A DNA stretch of 64,000 bases from NCBI GenBank assembly GCA_037447655.1, contig JBBHKE010002234.1:124001-188000 (forward strand), given 5' to 3'. The first letter of the stretch is position 1, and each line of letters opens with the position of its first letter. The DNA comes from Zygnema cylindricum. Taxonomy: Eukaryota; Streptophyta; Zygnematophyceae; Zygnematales; Zygnemataceae. The position numbers were made by a program, and so were the translations under genes. Shown here piece by piece: positions 1 to 29,198 of the stretch. The notes beneath the pieces are model-generated. The model was not told where the DNA came from and searched no databases. It saw nothing but the letters and a program-made list of their open reading frames with translations.

Positions 1-534
1 CACGATATTTCCCCGTACATTTCGTGTACATTCTGTTCAGTGTTCAGTTTACTGAACAAAAAATACGGGAACATGCATCGAATCTCTTCGTCAACTACAC
101 CGTCAATCGCTATTAGAGTATATAACGCCAATTCGGTGCCTTAAAAAAAAAAAACCCGAAATACAATCCATAATTTTATTTTTTCCATTATTCTAATTAG
201 GTTTTTTTTCAATTAACGCTAATAATGGAAGTACACTGCAATGGAAATAGTGTGGCGTACGGACAGGATATTTTCGCACGAAATGGTACTTTTTGAATTA
301 CAAAGGCATAAACATTTTTGCGTACACATGTGAATGTGCGCTGGAAGAAAGAGATGCAAACTCGTCGACAAAATTCACGTTCTCATATGTTCGTCCGTGG
401 ACCGTGTGAACAGCGCGACGGCGTACGAATTGTCAGATTTTGTACGAATACACATATTAATGTAGATATTGAAAGGGCGGGTATTTATTATTCAGGACAA
501 CCCATATTACAGTTAGGGATTAATTAGTATATAT

Positions 535-968
535 TAGTGTTGGGTATCGAGGACCACTTGCCGATATTCGATATGTACCGAATTTTAGGTACCCGATAAT
601 CGATATATCGCTTCGATATATCGATTATCGAAATATCGCGATGTATTGCCGATATATCGCCAATATATCGTATCGACGATATATCGAAAATGAAAATTTT
701 ATTTATTTTTTTCAAACCCCCCCCCCCCCCCCCCCCCCGAGCGCTCAGTGGGGTGGGGGGGGGGCGGGGGGATTTCCGTAAGTTTTCCCGTACAGTTTTT
801 CGTACAGTTTTCCGTACTCTCACTGTACGGACAAGCAATTTTTGCGATATATATCGCGATAATTTATGTTGGTCCCGGTACGATATATCGAGGAATCTGT
901 TCGATCGATATTCGATATATCGAATATCGAAATTATCGCGATATGAAACTACCCGATACCCAACACTA
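535..968. mobile_element. hAT-like palindromic MITE, copy 1 (short form)
   Basis: The ends are TAGTGTTGGGTATCG and its reverse complement, flanked by a perfect 8-bp duplication GTATATAT (527-534 and 969-976). This is the hAT signature. The arms are packed with CGATATATCG palindromes. The centre differs from the longer copies: it has a C-run/G-run segment (about 717-770) and TTCCCGTAC-type repeats. It has no transposase. Confidence 0.88.
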
Positions 969-1044
969 GTATATATATATTTAAAAAAAATATATCCCGA
1001 TTAGTGTAAATAACACTAAATTTTTTTTTACGCTATTTATTCAT

Positions 1045-1849
1045 GGGAATTGCTAATCGCAGAGACGATTTTTGCTGCCCGCAGGTAGTTGTCAGAAATT
1101 GTACATTTGAAGTACAATTTCGTACAGGCTACGTACCTTTAATTTCAGACCTGACGGTCAATCCGTCGAACAACTTTGACTGGCGGATTATTGTACCGGC
1201 GGTTAAAAAAGTGTCTCGGTTGCAAACGTCGACCGTCATAAAAAAAATAAAAATTCACACGGCGGCGCAGTTTTACTGTAACCAAACTGCGGCAGCCACA
1301 TATAAATAAAATAGCTGCGCTCAGGTAGTTTATCACTTCACGTTAGCCGCAAAAATGAAATCAACTCGTTGTCACGTCCACCGTGGACGTGACGACGTGT
1401 CATTTTAGTTTCATCGATATTTATACGCGGGTAGTCGGGGTACGCATTTTTATTTTGTACGAAGTTTATTTGCTTTCGTGCGAGTTTACACATGTTGTAC
1501 GTCGTCCTTTAATATGTGTCCAAGTTCAATGTAACGGTTCGCGAGTTGATTTCATTTTTGCAGTGAACTACCTGCGCGCAGCCATTTTATTTATATGTGG
1601 GTGCCGCAGTTTGGTTACAGTAAACTTGTGTCGGCCGTGTAAATTGTTTTTTTTTATGACGGTCGACGTTCGCAACGGGACACTTTTTTAACAGCCGTTA
1701 CAACATTTCGCCAGTCAAAGTTGTTTGACGGATTGACCGTAAAATCTAAACTTAAAGGTACGTAGTTTGTACGAAAATGTACTTCAGCTGTACAATTTCT
1801 GACAACTATCTGCGCGAAGCAAATATCGTCTCTGCGATTAGCAATTCCC
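1045..1849. mobile_element. MULE-like long-TIR element X
   Basis: The element is almost entirely two inverted arms beginning GGGAATTGCTAATCGCAGAG and ending in the reverse complement, with each arm roughly 350 bases. Related arms are found at 40383-42208 and 43181-53887. Arms over 300 bases and 9-bp target duplications fit Mutator-like elements. Its 9-bp duplication TTTATTCAT (1036-1044) recurs in reverse complement at 1859-1867, because the spacer to the next element has been inverted. No transposase is encoded. Confidence 0.8.
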
Positions 1850-1867
1850 TAAGAGTAAATGAATAAA

Positions 1868-1971
1868 GGGAATTGCTAATCGCAGAGACGATTTTTGCTG
1901 CGCGCAGATAGTTGTCAGAAATTGTACAGCTGAAGTACAATTTCGTGCCCTCTCTGCGATTAGCAATTCCC
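1868..1971. mobile_element. 104-bp MULE-like end-only derivative Y
   Basis: This miniature element starts with the same GGGAATTGCTAATCGCAGAG end and finishes with its reverse complement. It keeps only about 80 bases of the left arm and about 20 bases of the right arm of the X family. Its 9-bp duplication is TTACTCTTA (1972-1980), found in reverse complement at 1850-1858 next to element X. Confidence 0.8.
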
Positions 1972-1997
1972 TTACTCTTATAGCGATTGACGGTGTA

Positions 1998-3440
1998 CCG
2001 TACAGTTCCCCTAAAAATTTGATCAGTTACCGTAATTTGTCTATTGGATGCCGTAAAATTCCAGTCTCAGTTTGCAGTAGACGGTTTTTGCGATAGCGCG
2101 TATTGAACAAGTAGGTTTGAAATCAATGTTGTTGAAATCGTGCGATTTTTCAAATTTTCCGATTGAAACGTATAATTCGTGTCGATTTTGAAAATCGAAG
2201 AAAACGTCTACTGTAAACTGAAACTGACAATTTACGGTAAAAGTACAGTAATTTCCGTATTGTGTACGGTTTTTTTGACGGCAATGTACGAAAATCGAGG
2301 AAAAGATACGTCGTAGTTATTGGTACTTTCTGTTCAGTGAACTGAACAGCTATATCACGGAACTTGTACGTCTCTTCATCGAAAATGTACGCACATTTTC
2401 GAAAAGAGACGTTGAAACGTCACACTATTTCCGCGCGCGTTTTCTTATGTCGTGCAATGCTTAGGGTAACCTTCCATCAGGCGTTCCCAGTAATCGTACG
2501 AACACGTTTACTGGGAGTAAAATTTGTAGCACCCTTCCATCAGGTCGTGCCAGTGAATGAGGTGTTAGATTGCGATTGGTACCACGTAGGACCTTTTGAG
2601 CCGCCCAGGAATAATCATCATTTCCAAAAGGACAAAATCGCAGCTGCGTATGTGTACGGGCGGACGCCGATTAAAATATCTAGTAGCGTCACGCTAATGT
2701 ACAATCTGAACGTTCTTACGGTTGTTGTGGTATCAACGGCCACGAAAACCGTTGCAAAATTAAAGTTTGTACAAATGTCCAAGGATGTACCATTTGTACG
2801 TAAATCGCTGTATCGCACATTTATGAAGAAGACGTCACAAGATGTCCTACAAACAAAGTTTTTTTTGTCGTCGACCATACAACCAAGATTTTTTTGTCGT
2901 CGAACAGGCTGGCTTTCATGTCACACACGGTACACTCCAATTGCCACATGTAAGTTTATTACTTCACGTCTGTCGTGGATCGACTCTGACTTTACAAGTG
3001 GACCAAAACACGCGTCCAGTAATCACAAACTCTCCTCCCGAGGACAGTTGGAGGAGACTAGCTACGTACTGGAAACAAGAAGCGTTTGCGTCGAAAATTG
3101 AAAATCGGACGGTGGTAGTTCTCTCCAAGAAGTCTGGAGAATCTCAACGAATTTTTAGTAAACATCTTTTGAAAAAAAAAAAAAAAAAAAATCAGTACGG
3201 CCTAGTACGAAACGGTACTTTCTCCAGTAAACAACCCCACTTTTCGCCTGATGGAAGGTTACCCTTAATGTGAAAAATGTCAATTGTACATGCGCTATAT
3301 GTATTTTTTTTTTTAGTTCTAATTGTTCGAATTTGTACGGATGAAAATTCTTAAACGATTTTTTACGATTTGTTCAAAAGGTTCAATGCGTTCGTTACGT
3401 ATAGTTCGTCACGATTGAAACGTTCGCACTAATCGCTATG
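1998..3440. repeat. Degraded gtac-rich repeat interrupted by a Harbinger-like element
   Basis: 2090-2460 and 3268-3440 match 55800-56120 and 56760-56910, including shared stretches such as GTACTGTAAACTGAAACTG and GGTTCAATGCGTT. Both therefore derive from one repeat family. A Harbinger-like element (2464-3264) splits this copy. ORFs here run through the insertion and are not credible genes. Confidence 0.6.
2464..3264. mobile_element. PIF/Harbinger-like non-autonomous element
   Basis: The ends GGGTAACCTTCCATCAGGCG and reverse complement are flanked by a TTA duplication (2461-2463, 3265-3267). A 3-bp TWA target site and GGG-initial ends fit PIF/Harbinger. Internal sequence is shared with 62829-63538. 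It encodes no recognisable transposase. Confidence 0.75.
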
Positions 3441-3654
3441 AACAACTACAGTATGTTTGACATACTTTTGAGAAATAGTAAAATACTGTAAAATCCGTAT
3501 CTTACGCATACTGTACGGAGATACAATATATAGTGTTTTCCATAGATTCCGCTCATTAATTCTGTGTTTATTTCGTCGTCTCATGGTATTGCTTGTCCTT
3601 CTGTGAAAAGCTTCCTTCGCTATTTGCTCTTCTTTCTGGAGAAGGAAGACAGCC
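3441..3654 (+). promoter_or_regulatory. Presumed promoter and 5' UTR of the PNPase gene
   Basis: This is the only non-repeat sequence between the transposon block and the PNPase start codon. A TATA-like AATATATAG lies at 3525-3533, about 120 bases before the ATG. The start context is GACAGCCATGG, a strong plant initiation context. The transcription start cannot be seen. Confidence 0.35.
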
Positions 3655-22122
<18,468 letters not shown>

Positions 22123-25067
22123 ACCAATCACTCGATCCATGCTATGATGTGATGATGATGGATGATCACGATGCATGATGACGATGATGATGATGATGAT
22201 GATGATGATACATATACATATGAAACATATGTGATGACAGGCGTGATGATTGCGCGATGACATGATACCGATGACATTGCGATCATATTTACATAATCGC
22301 TACATGATGACATGCATGATGACATTAATATGATGACATTATTTACAATTGTCCGATGATTTTTATTTTTATTTATTAATTCGCTCCATATTATTATTTA
22401 TTATTTTACATATTATTATTACGATGATATTACTACGATGATGCATGACATACAATGATGATGATGATTATTGGTGACGATGATTATGCTGTTACACGAT
22501 GACAGACATATTTATTATTATTTTGACATTTATTACATATGCTATATTTTACGACATATGACGACATATTAACATTACCAATATTTATTACATATTAAAA
22601 TATTTTATTTATGATTATACACATACATTGACATGATGATGCATATTATTTTATGCGACATATATGATGACATGACATATTATTTTGATTTTACATTTTG
22701 TACCATTGTGATTATGCATAAGATACATAGGAGCATAGATATATTTAGGGAAGAGGGAGGACAGGAGAGTGAAGAGGGAGGATAGGAGAGTGAAGGGAGT
22801 AGAGAGGGGAGGAGAGGGAGGAGAGGGATGACACGGAGGACAGAGGAGATGTAGAGGAGGCTAGCAGAGGAGAGTGATGAGAGGAGAGGAGGTAGAGATG
22901 ACAATGGAGGGACCATTGTCTTTTTTTTTCTCTTTCCTTGTTGTTTTCTTACTCAATTTTTTTTTTTTTTGTTTTCTTGTTTTTTTTGTGTGTTTTCTGT
23001 TTTTTTTAGAAGATGGGACAAAAAAATTCCCCTTCCGGTTTGACCATTGGACAGGAGCTCCGAGTCAAATGTCTTGAATGGGAAATTGGGAGTCGACCAA
23101 AATTTTCTTTCGGTAAAAGCTAAAAAGTATTTTTGTTTTTTTTCTGTTTCGTTTATCGGAAACAAATTTCGTTATTTCTCTGTTTCGTTGATCATAGAAG
23201 ATGAAAGAATGCTATCGGTTGTGGTTAAGCTTTTTGTCTTTTTCAGTTTGAGGTTAGGTTTTTTTGTATTTTTTCCTGTTTCGGTTAGGAGAAAAGACAA
23301 AAAAATAAAAAAAATTGGTGGAGGTGAAGGTTTCCTATTTTTCTGTTTCTTGTCTGAAAAAGAATAAAGATCTACTCTGTTTAGGTTTAATTTTTGTTTT
23401 CTTCTCTCGTTTATATAAATAGATAAAAATATGTTGTCGGTGGAGGTCATAAGTGTTTTTTTCTGTTTCGTTTATAGAAGAAAAAATGGTTCCTGAAAAA
23501 GTTTTTTTTTTTTCCTTTTAGTCGACTCTCCATTCTCTGAAAGTCCGTGAGGATTTTTAGTTTCTTTACTAAGTTTCTGTATTTTTTCTATTTCCTAATA
23601 TTTTTGTAAAATTTGGGGAAATTCACAATTTGGGTAGTGAAGCTAGTATCAAGTGACTATGCATTTTTTTCCTTCTTCTTTTTTTCTTTTCCTTTTCTTT
23701 TTGTTTTTTGGTTTGCGTTGTGATTTTTTTGCCTTTTTTTTGACATCTTAATTTTGCATAATTTGTTATTTTAAACCCTAAATTATTTTGGTCGTGATCT
23801 AAGGTTAAGTGAAAAAATAGAATAAAAAATGAAGGTGACAATATATCAAACACAGTCAAACCAAGGAAATTAAGGGAAAAAATAAGATATTTTTTTTTGT
23901 TTTTTGTGAAAATGTAAAAATGGTGTTGATAAGCCTCTTATGTTTTTGTTGTTTTCTCAAGGTATTAATAGGACTTCACGTGTATGATAAAAAATCTAAT
24001 TCTTGTGTCCGTTTTTCCAGTTCCGCTTTTTGTTTTTCTACTTCGTTTCTTTATGCTCAGATGGTTTAACATTATATGATTTTAAAAAAGAATATCTTTT
24101 TATTCTTGTTTGGGATACGAAATGTTTTTTGAGTCTACAAAATGTTGTTGTCTATTATGAAGTCCTGTGCTCACAATCTAGGAACCACTATGTAGATTAT
24201 ATCTTTATTAAAAATGGTCAATAAGCAGTTAATTAATTGATTGTTAAATTATTTCTAAGCACCCCTTTCTTTTTTTCTTTTTTTTAAGGTTTTTAGGTTT
24301 TTTTAGGGTTTTAGTGAAGAATATATATTACATATGGCAGATTGAAAGGAAGAATTGGCAAAGGTCTGGGTCTGTACATAGAGCGACGAGATTTTAGAGA
24401 AGATAGAAAAATACCTGAAATGAGGAATTTTGAATTGAAAAAAGACGTTGGTAGCGACGGCCGATTGCCGAGTGGGACATGCTGTACCATAGATCCGCCT
24501 ACAAAATAGGATGGAGGATCTCGGATCCAATAGTGGATCTGCATGCCCTGGGGCACTTTTCAGCAGGGTGGGAATTTGTCGTCTAAAACAAAAACAAATA
24601 TTGTTGGAATTTTGCTGGTTTGTCGTTTTGTTTTTTTTTTCTCTCTTTTTCAGTCTCTAATTAGCTGAATAGAGCGTCTCACCTGATTGAATAATAGGAC
24701 ATCTCTACTGGATTGGTCCACATAGGAGCATTCACTTGTGAGAGTCTAGACTATCTTACAAAGAGATTGTCGTTTTCCAACAAAATTTGTCTTTGAAGTT
24801 TTGTTCAGCAAGATTTAAACTCTATGCCTCCTTTTGTCTTGTAACTATGCCTAATATACCAATATACTATTATACTTATATGATAATAGAATAACGTAAT
24901 AATTTAATAACGTCGTATTATAATAACGTAATAATATAATAACGTAATAACATAATATTATAATAACGTAAAAATATAATAACGTACTAACGTAATAATA
25001 TAATAACGTAATAGCATAATAGTATAATTGTATAATTGTATAATAGTAATAATAATATAATATAATC
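22123..25067. repeat. Intergenic simple-sequence region downstream of PNPase
   Basis: 22129-22690 is a degenerate ATGATG/GATGACAT array. 22744-22915 is a purine-rich GGAGAGGA array. 22916-24300 is T-rich with loose repeats of TTTTCTGTTTCGTTTAT. 24890-25065 is a TAATAACG/TAATATAATAACG array. The PNPase 3' UTR must lie at the start, but no clear polyadenylation site can be assigned. I see no gene. Confidence 0.75.
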
Positions 25068-25129
25068 ATATGATAATGACACAAACAATCAAACACGACC
25101 AAACTGCACGCACATGCAATTTGGAAACC

Positions 25130-25360
25130 AACCATGTACCTACAGATCTCCTCTATTTCGTCTTTTCCTCCAACACTACGCGACAGCTCCTACTTCCCGT
25201 AGCCATGTACCTCTGGATCTCCTGTTTCGTTTTTTCCTCCTGCACTACGCGACAGCTCCTACTTCCCGTAGCCATGTACCTCCAGATCTCCCCTATTTTG
25301 TCTTTTCCTCCTGCACAACGCGACAGCTCCTACTTCCCGTAGCCATGTACCTCCGGATCT
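25130..25360 (+). repeat. About 70-bp tandem repeat (3+ units) in the non-LTR element leader
   Basis: Units begin CATGTACCTNNNGATCTCC and contain CTACGCGACAGCTCCTACTT followed by CCCGTAGC. Three full units and a fourth start occur. Directly abutting units with no spacers are typical of LINE promoters and exclude a CRISPR-like array. Confidence 0.85.
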
Positions 25361-25566
25361 GACCCGCGGCCGCTGCCAACAGCACGCACATTGGCGAAAC
25401 CACAGGTGTGCCCCCCCTGGGTCATCACTAGCTCCCCCGCCCTCCCCATGAAACGCTTGACTCCCCATCCCAAACACGCACACACACACACACAACAATT
25501 ACAATCACTTGGAAAAAAAAATAAAAATAAAAATCAAACATACATTTCTTTACCCTCTCCCCCCCT

Positions 25567-25568
<2 letters not shown>

Positions 25569-25608
<40 letters not shown>

Positions 25609-25703
25609 CCTATACCCCTTACGCACCCAGAACCGATACTTGAACCCTCTCTTTCACCCTCTCCCCTCCCCCCCCCCCCTCCCCCCCCCCCCCCCCCCCC
25701 CCT
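25569..25703 (+). repeat. Two poly-C tracts in the non-LTR leader
   Basis: C-runs at about 25569-25605 and 25669-25702 are separated by about 60 bases of C-rich sequence. Their exact length is likely unreliable in assembly. Confidence 0.85.
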
Positions 25704-25848
25704 CCCCTTCTTTTCCAGCATCAAACTTTATTTTATATTCTGGCCCACTACCAATTTCCCCATCCATCCCACATGGTTCCTTTTCCTCTCCCACGCTTTC
25801 ACTTCCTCTCACCCTCCCACTTCCCATGGCTTCTTTGACTTATTGACC

Positions 25849-26070
25849 ATGTCCGGAAGCCCTTCTTATTCCCTTCTCCCTCCCCCACCTCCACCCAAAC
25901 CTCGTAAACCTTCTAGGCGGTTAGAATGTACTTGGTGTCACAACCTCTTTGTCGCTGGGGTCGGTACACGGAGTTGTCGACCTTGTATAACCCTGGGTGG
26001 TCCTTTGTCTATCACCTCTCCTCAATCGTCGTCGATCACACTCGCGTCCGGCCCCACATATGAGAATTAG
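25849..26070 (+). pseudogene. N-terminal zinc-finger fragment of the non-LTR element ORF
   Basis: An ATG at 25849 opens a 73-codon frame with a proline-rich start and one zinc finger of form C-X2-C-X12-C-X2-C (C-T-W-C ... C-R-P-C), a plausible nucleic-acid-binding domain. A stop at 26070 separates it from the next fragment (26086-26343, another frame). That fragment carries a conserved-looking A-P-W-H-I-L-L segment and a Gly-rich stretch, so the ancestral ORF is broken. Confidence 0.6.
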
Positions 26071-26616
26071 AATTTCTTCCGTGAGTTGGATGTTTTGGGG
26101 GCTTACGATTTAGGAGCCCCCCGCCCGCGATTGTGCACCCGTATTGTTATGGCCGTCAAGACAATAATACAAGATGACCTCCACCTCCCCTTGTCCCACA
26201 TTTCTTCAAACCCGACGGACATTGCTCCTTGGCACATTCTTCTTATGTTCTCTCTCTGGGTGCTAGTCCTTTCAGGTCGTGGAGGGGGCGGTGGGGCTAG
26301 AGAAACTATGGCCCGTTGTCGCCGATTCCTTCGTGGTGACTAAAAGGCCCTCCACGCCGAGCATGAGGACCGGGTATCGAGCACCTCTTTCATACCACGT
26401 CGGCCACCTAGGCCATCAGATGTCCCGGCCTCTTAACGTCGAGCAATTCACTTAGGCCGTGTTGGTGATTTTTCTCAAGCGGTTCGGGCCCTACAGCCAT
26501 TCACCCCTGCCCCCGGATCTTCTTCCACTATTGAAGTTCTTCAAGCTCTCCACCCCCCTGCCCCTTCCCATTAACCCCCTTCCATCCATGCCTTTGAGCC
26601 TTCTAAGAATTTTACT

Positions 26617-28395
26617 TTGGATCGGGAGGTTTTCATTAAGGCTCTTAGCTCTTCTCCTCACCTTTCAGCGAGGGGCCCCTCAGGCACAGTGTACGAGTTG
26701 TTTCGCAATGTTCTACCCCCTGAATCGGGTGCGTGGGGGTTCGATGTGTTTTTTCGAGTATGTTCCCTTATTGCTAGTGTGGATGTTCCCCCTCGGATTT
26801 GTGATCTTCTCACGGCGTCCCGCCTTGTGGCAGTCGCCAAACCTAATGGTGGGATCCGCCCTATCGCCGTGGGAGAGGTTTTATATAGATTGGTGGCTCG
26901 TGCGATATGTCTCCACCTCCAACCAGCTGTCCATGATTATTTTTCTCCTCATCAGTTTGGGGTGGCCACGGGAGGGTGTTGTGAGGCCATGGTCCACAGG
27001 ATTCGGGCTTTGTTGGATGTACATCCGGATTGGTTGGTCCTTCAAGTCGACGTTTCTAATGCCTTTAATACGGTGGATCGGAACATGATTTTTTCAGAGC
27101 TTAAGGCGGCTCCATCTCTGATTGTCCAATTATTCCCCTTTGTGAGGGCTTTCTATTCTTTTACAAGCAGCCTTTCCTTCTCGGTCGATGGTGATCTCAT
27201 TCCTCTCTCCTCTGCTACTGGCACACGCGAAGGCGACCCTCTCGGCGGACCTTTGTTCGCCCTCTCCCATTACCGGGCCCTTCGTGCCTCCGCGGCCGCC
27301 TTCCCTTCTTGCCTTTTCCCTTCGGTCGTAGATGATACGCACATTATTGGGCCGAGAGAACAAGTCGTGTTGGCATATGATTTTTTCAAGGAACGTTTAG
27401 CCGAACTCAACATTTCAGTCCAGCCGTCGAAATGTGTTATTTGGTCTCCTCGGGATATTCCACTTTCGTTAACTCCCCCTCTTGGTTTTCAAATCCTTTC
27501 TCCATCCGATGGCATTCGGGTGCTTGGTTGCCCCCTTAGTTCGGATACTTTCGTGACCCATTTCCTTCATGATGCTTTACAAACAGATCTGGCCCAAGTG
27601 GACGATCTTCCTCGCCTTCTCGATCCCCAAGTTGCTTTTGCTATGTTAACCAGGTGTTTTTCCCACCGCCCTTCTTACCTTTCTCATGCATCCCCTCCCA
27701 CTCCGACATTTATCTCCTCTCTCTCAGCTTTTGACAATCGCCTCATGGACGTCCTCCACACTCTATTAGGTCGTGGGACATTTGATCGCGAGTTTGGGCC
27801 ATCGGCCCGCATTGAGGCATCCCTCCCTGTCTCTACTGGGGGGTCGGGTCTATTATCCACTGCTCGTGTTGCTCCCGCTGCCTATTTGGGAAGTTGGTGT
27901 CTTATTGCCTCTACTCTTGTTTCCGGTTTCTTGGTTGGGGACACCCCCGTTCTAGCTAGTGTTATCCCCCGGGTTTTAGACGGTGTGTTCGCCTTCCCGC
28001 GATCTCTATTGGACGCGTCACGTTCTCTTCCTCCCCATGCTGTAGTGGTTGTGCCAATTTTCTCCACCCTTGTTACAAAATCTGTTGAGCGTGTCCAGGA
28101 ATCAATTTTTGGTCAGGTTGTCGCCGCCATTGTATTCCGACCTTCTCAAGGCGCTTCCCTCCGATTATTCGCGTGCCTGTCTTCTTTCTTGTGGTGGACC
28201 TGGTTGTGGGTCTTGGCTTTTCGCCACACCTATTTGGGCCACTCCGATTTTTACCTGCTCAATTCACCACCGCCCTCCGATTTCGCCTTGGCCTCCCCCA
28301 CCCTCCTTTACTTGGCTCTCTTGTTTGTGCATGTGGTCGTGTCTTGGGGCCCGATGGTGTCCATTTTCTTTGTTGCTCCCATGGGGGAGATTTGA
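26617..28395 (+). pseudogene. Reverse transcriptase ORF of the non-LTR element
   Basis: A 592-codon open frame covers the polymerase. Visible motifs in order: G-G-I-R-P-I-A-V (motif 1/2), Q-V-D-V-S-N-A-F-N (motif A Asp), R-E-G-D-P-L-G-G-P-L (motif B, with Glu where Gln is usual), V-V-D-D-T-H-I-I-G (motif C Asp pair, Val replacing the usual aromatic), S-K-C-V-I-W (motif D) and V-L-G-C-P-L (motif E). The frame continues upstream of 26617 in a degraded state. The RT itself may still be intact; the element as a whole is not. Confidence 0.8.
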
Positions 28396-28951
28396 TCCAG
28401 GCGCACGACACTATTTGAGACACCGTTGCCACTATCGCTTCGGAAGGGGGCTTTTCTGTGCGTCGAGAGGTTTCTCATATCATTCTCTCGTGTCGGGTCG
28501 ATGTTGTTTTGCTTGGTGGTGCCCGTCGCATCTTCAATGATATTGTTATGGCATCCCTACTTCAGCTACAGTTGTTGATAAGGCAGCTCGACATGTTGGG
28601 ATGGTAGCTTGTGATGCCGCTAAGGTGGAGCGTGGTTATGCCCACCGAGACCCTATGGATGACTTTATTCCGATGGCGGTCGAGATCTTTGGTTGTTTGG
28701 GTGTTGCACTGGACGAGTTTCTCCATACTTGTGCTCGACGTGCTTTCGAGCGCCGAGGACCTGGAAGCCCTCCTCCTTCGGTCCTTTCTTCTTTTTATCG
28801 TCAACGCTTATCGGTGGCTTTACAGCGAGTGCATGCTTCTATTATCCTCCAATCGGCTGTTGGGGTTATGGATCGTCGCCGTGTTCCGGAACTCCCTCAA
28901 CGTGCTACCCCAGGCTGGGGGCTTACGGGGTTGCTTTTTGTATATATTTAA
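28396..28951 (+). pseudogene. Post-RT domain remnant, possibly restriction-like endonuclease
   Basis: After the RT, similarity continues through other frames: A-H-D-T-I, stop, D-T-V-A-T-I-A-S-E-G-G-F-S-V-R-R-E-V, then R-R-I-F-N-D-I-V, then (frame from about 28601) V-A-C-D-A-A-K to a stop at 28951. The His, Glu and Asp-Ile spacing resembles the PD-(D/E)XK-like endonuclease after the RT in R2/CRE-group elements. That assignment is an inference. Stops and frameshifts make it a pseudogene. Confidence 0.45.
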
Positions 28952-29198
28952 TTGACTTGGGGTTGGGGTTGTAGTTTTGGTTTTTTGAGTTTACGTGCTT
29001 TTCATTTTGAGTTTGGGTGCTTTTATTTTCCTTGTTGATTATTTATTTCCTTTTCTTTTTTTTGTGTTCCCATCGCTCTATTTGTTTTTTATTGTAGTTT
29101 TCAGTTTTGGTCATGCCTCCCCTTTTGTACCCTGGACTCAGATGGGTTGCCATCGTGCTTTTTAATTTATCCTGCTTTTATTATGATAATATGATAAT

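Larger units (their letters stand above)
96..1997. repeat. TA-flanked MITE-like element hosting three later insertions
   Basis: The outer ends are near-perfect inverted repeats: TACACCGTCAATCGCTATTA at 96 and its reverse complement ending at 1997, with one mismatch over about 25 bases. A hAT-like element (535-968) and two MULE-like elements (1045-1849, 1868-1971) are inserted inside. The left arm (about 120-500) resembles 61990-62300 and 42230-42600, so it belongs to a family repeated across the window. Many copies share a TACACCGTGAATCGCTATTAG-type end. If the outer TA is counted as target duplication, the family would be Tc1/mariner-like, but that is not proven. It has no coding capacity. 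Confidence 0.65.
25068..29198 (+). mobile_element. Decayed non-LTR retrotransposon, probably of the restriction-like-endonuclease group
   Basis: The element has a tandemly repeated 5' region, a C-rich leader, a CCCC zinc finger, a reverse transcriptase and a C-terminal region separated by stops and frameshifts. A candidate target duplication ATATGATAAT occurs at 25068-25077 and 29189-29198, but the sequence is AT-rich so this is weak. GC content is visibly higher than in the flanks. Single-ORF architecture with an N-terminal zinc finger and a post-RT domain recalls R2/CRE-type elements. Confidence 0.65.

Noticed and set aside
2364-3273. ORFs of 245 and 143 codons
   Set aside because: They cross the TTA boundary of a Harbinger-like insertion and have no domain; chance frames in repeat DNA.
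25130-25360. CRISPR-like direct repeats
   Set aside because: Units abut without spacers, lie in a retrotransposon leader, and the DNA is eukaryotic.
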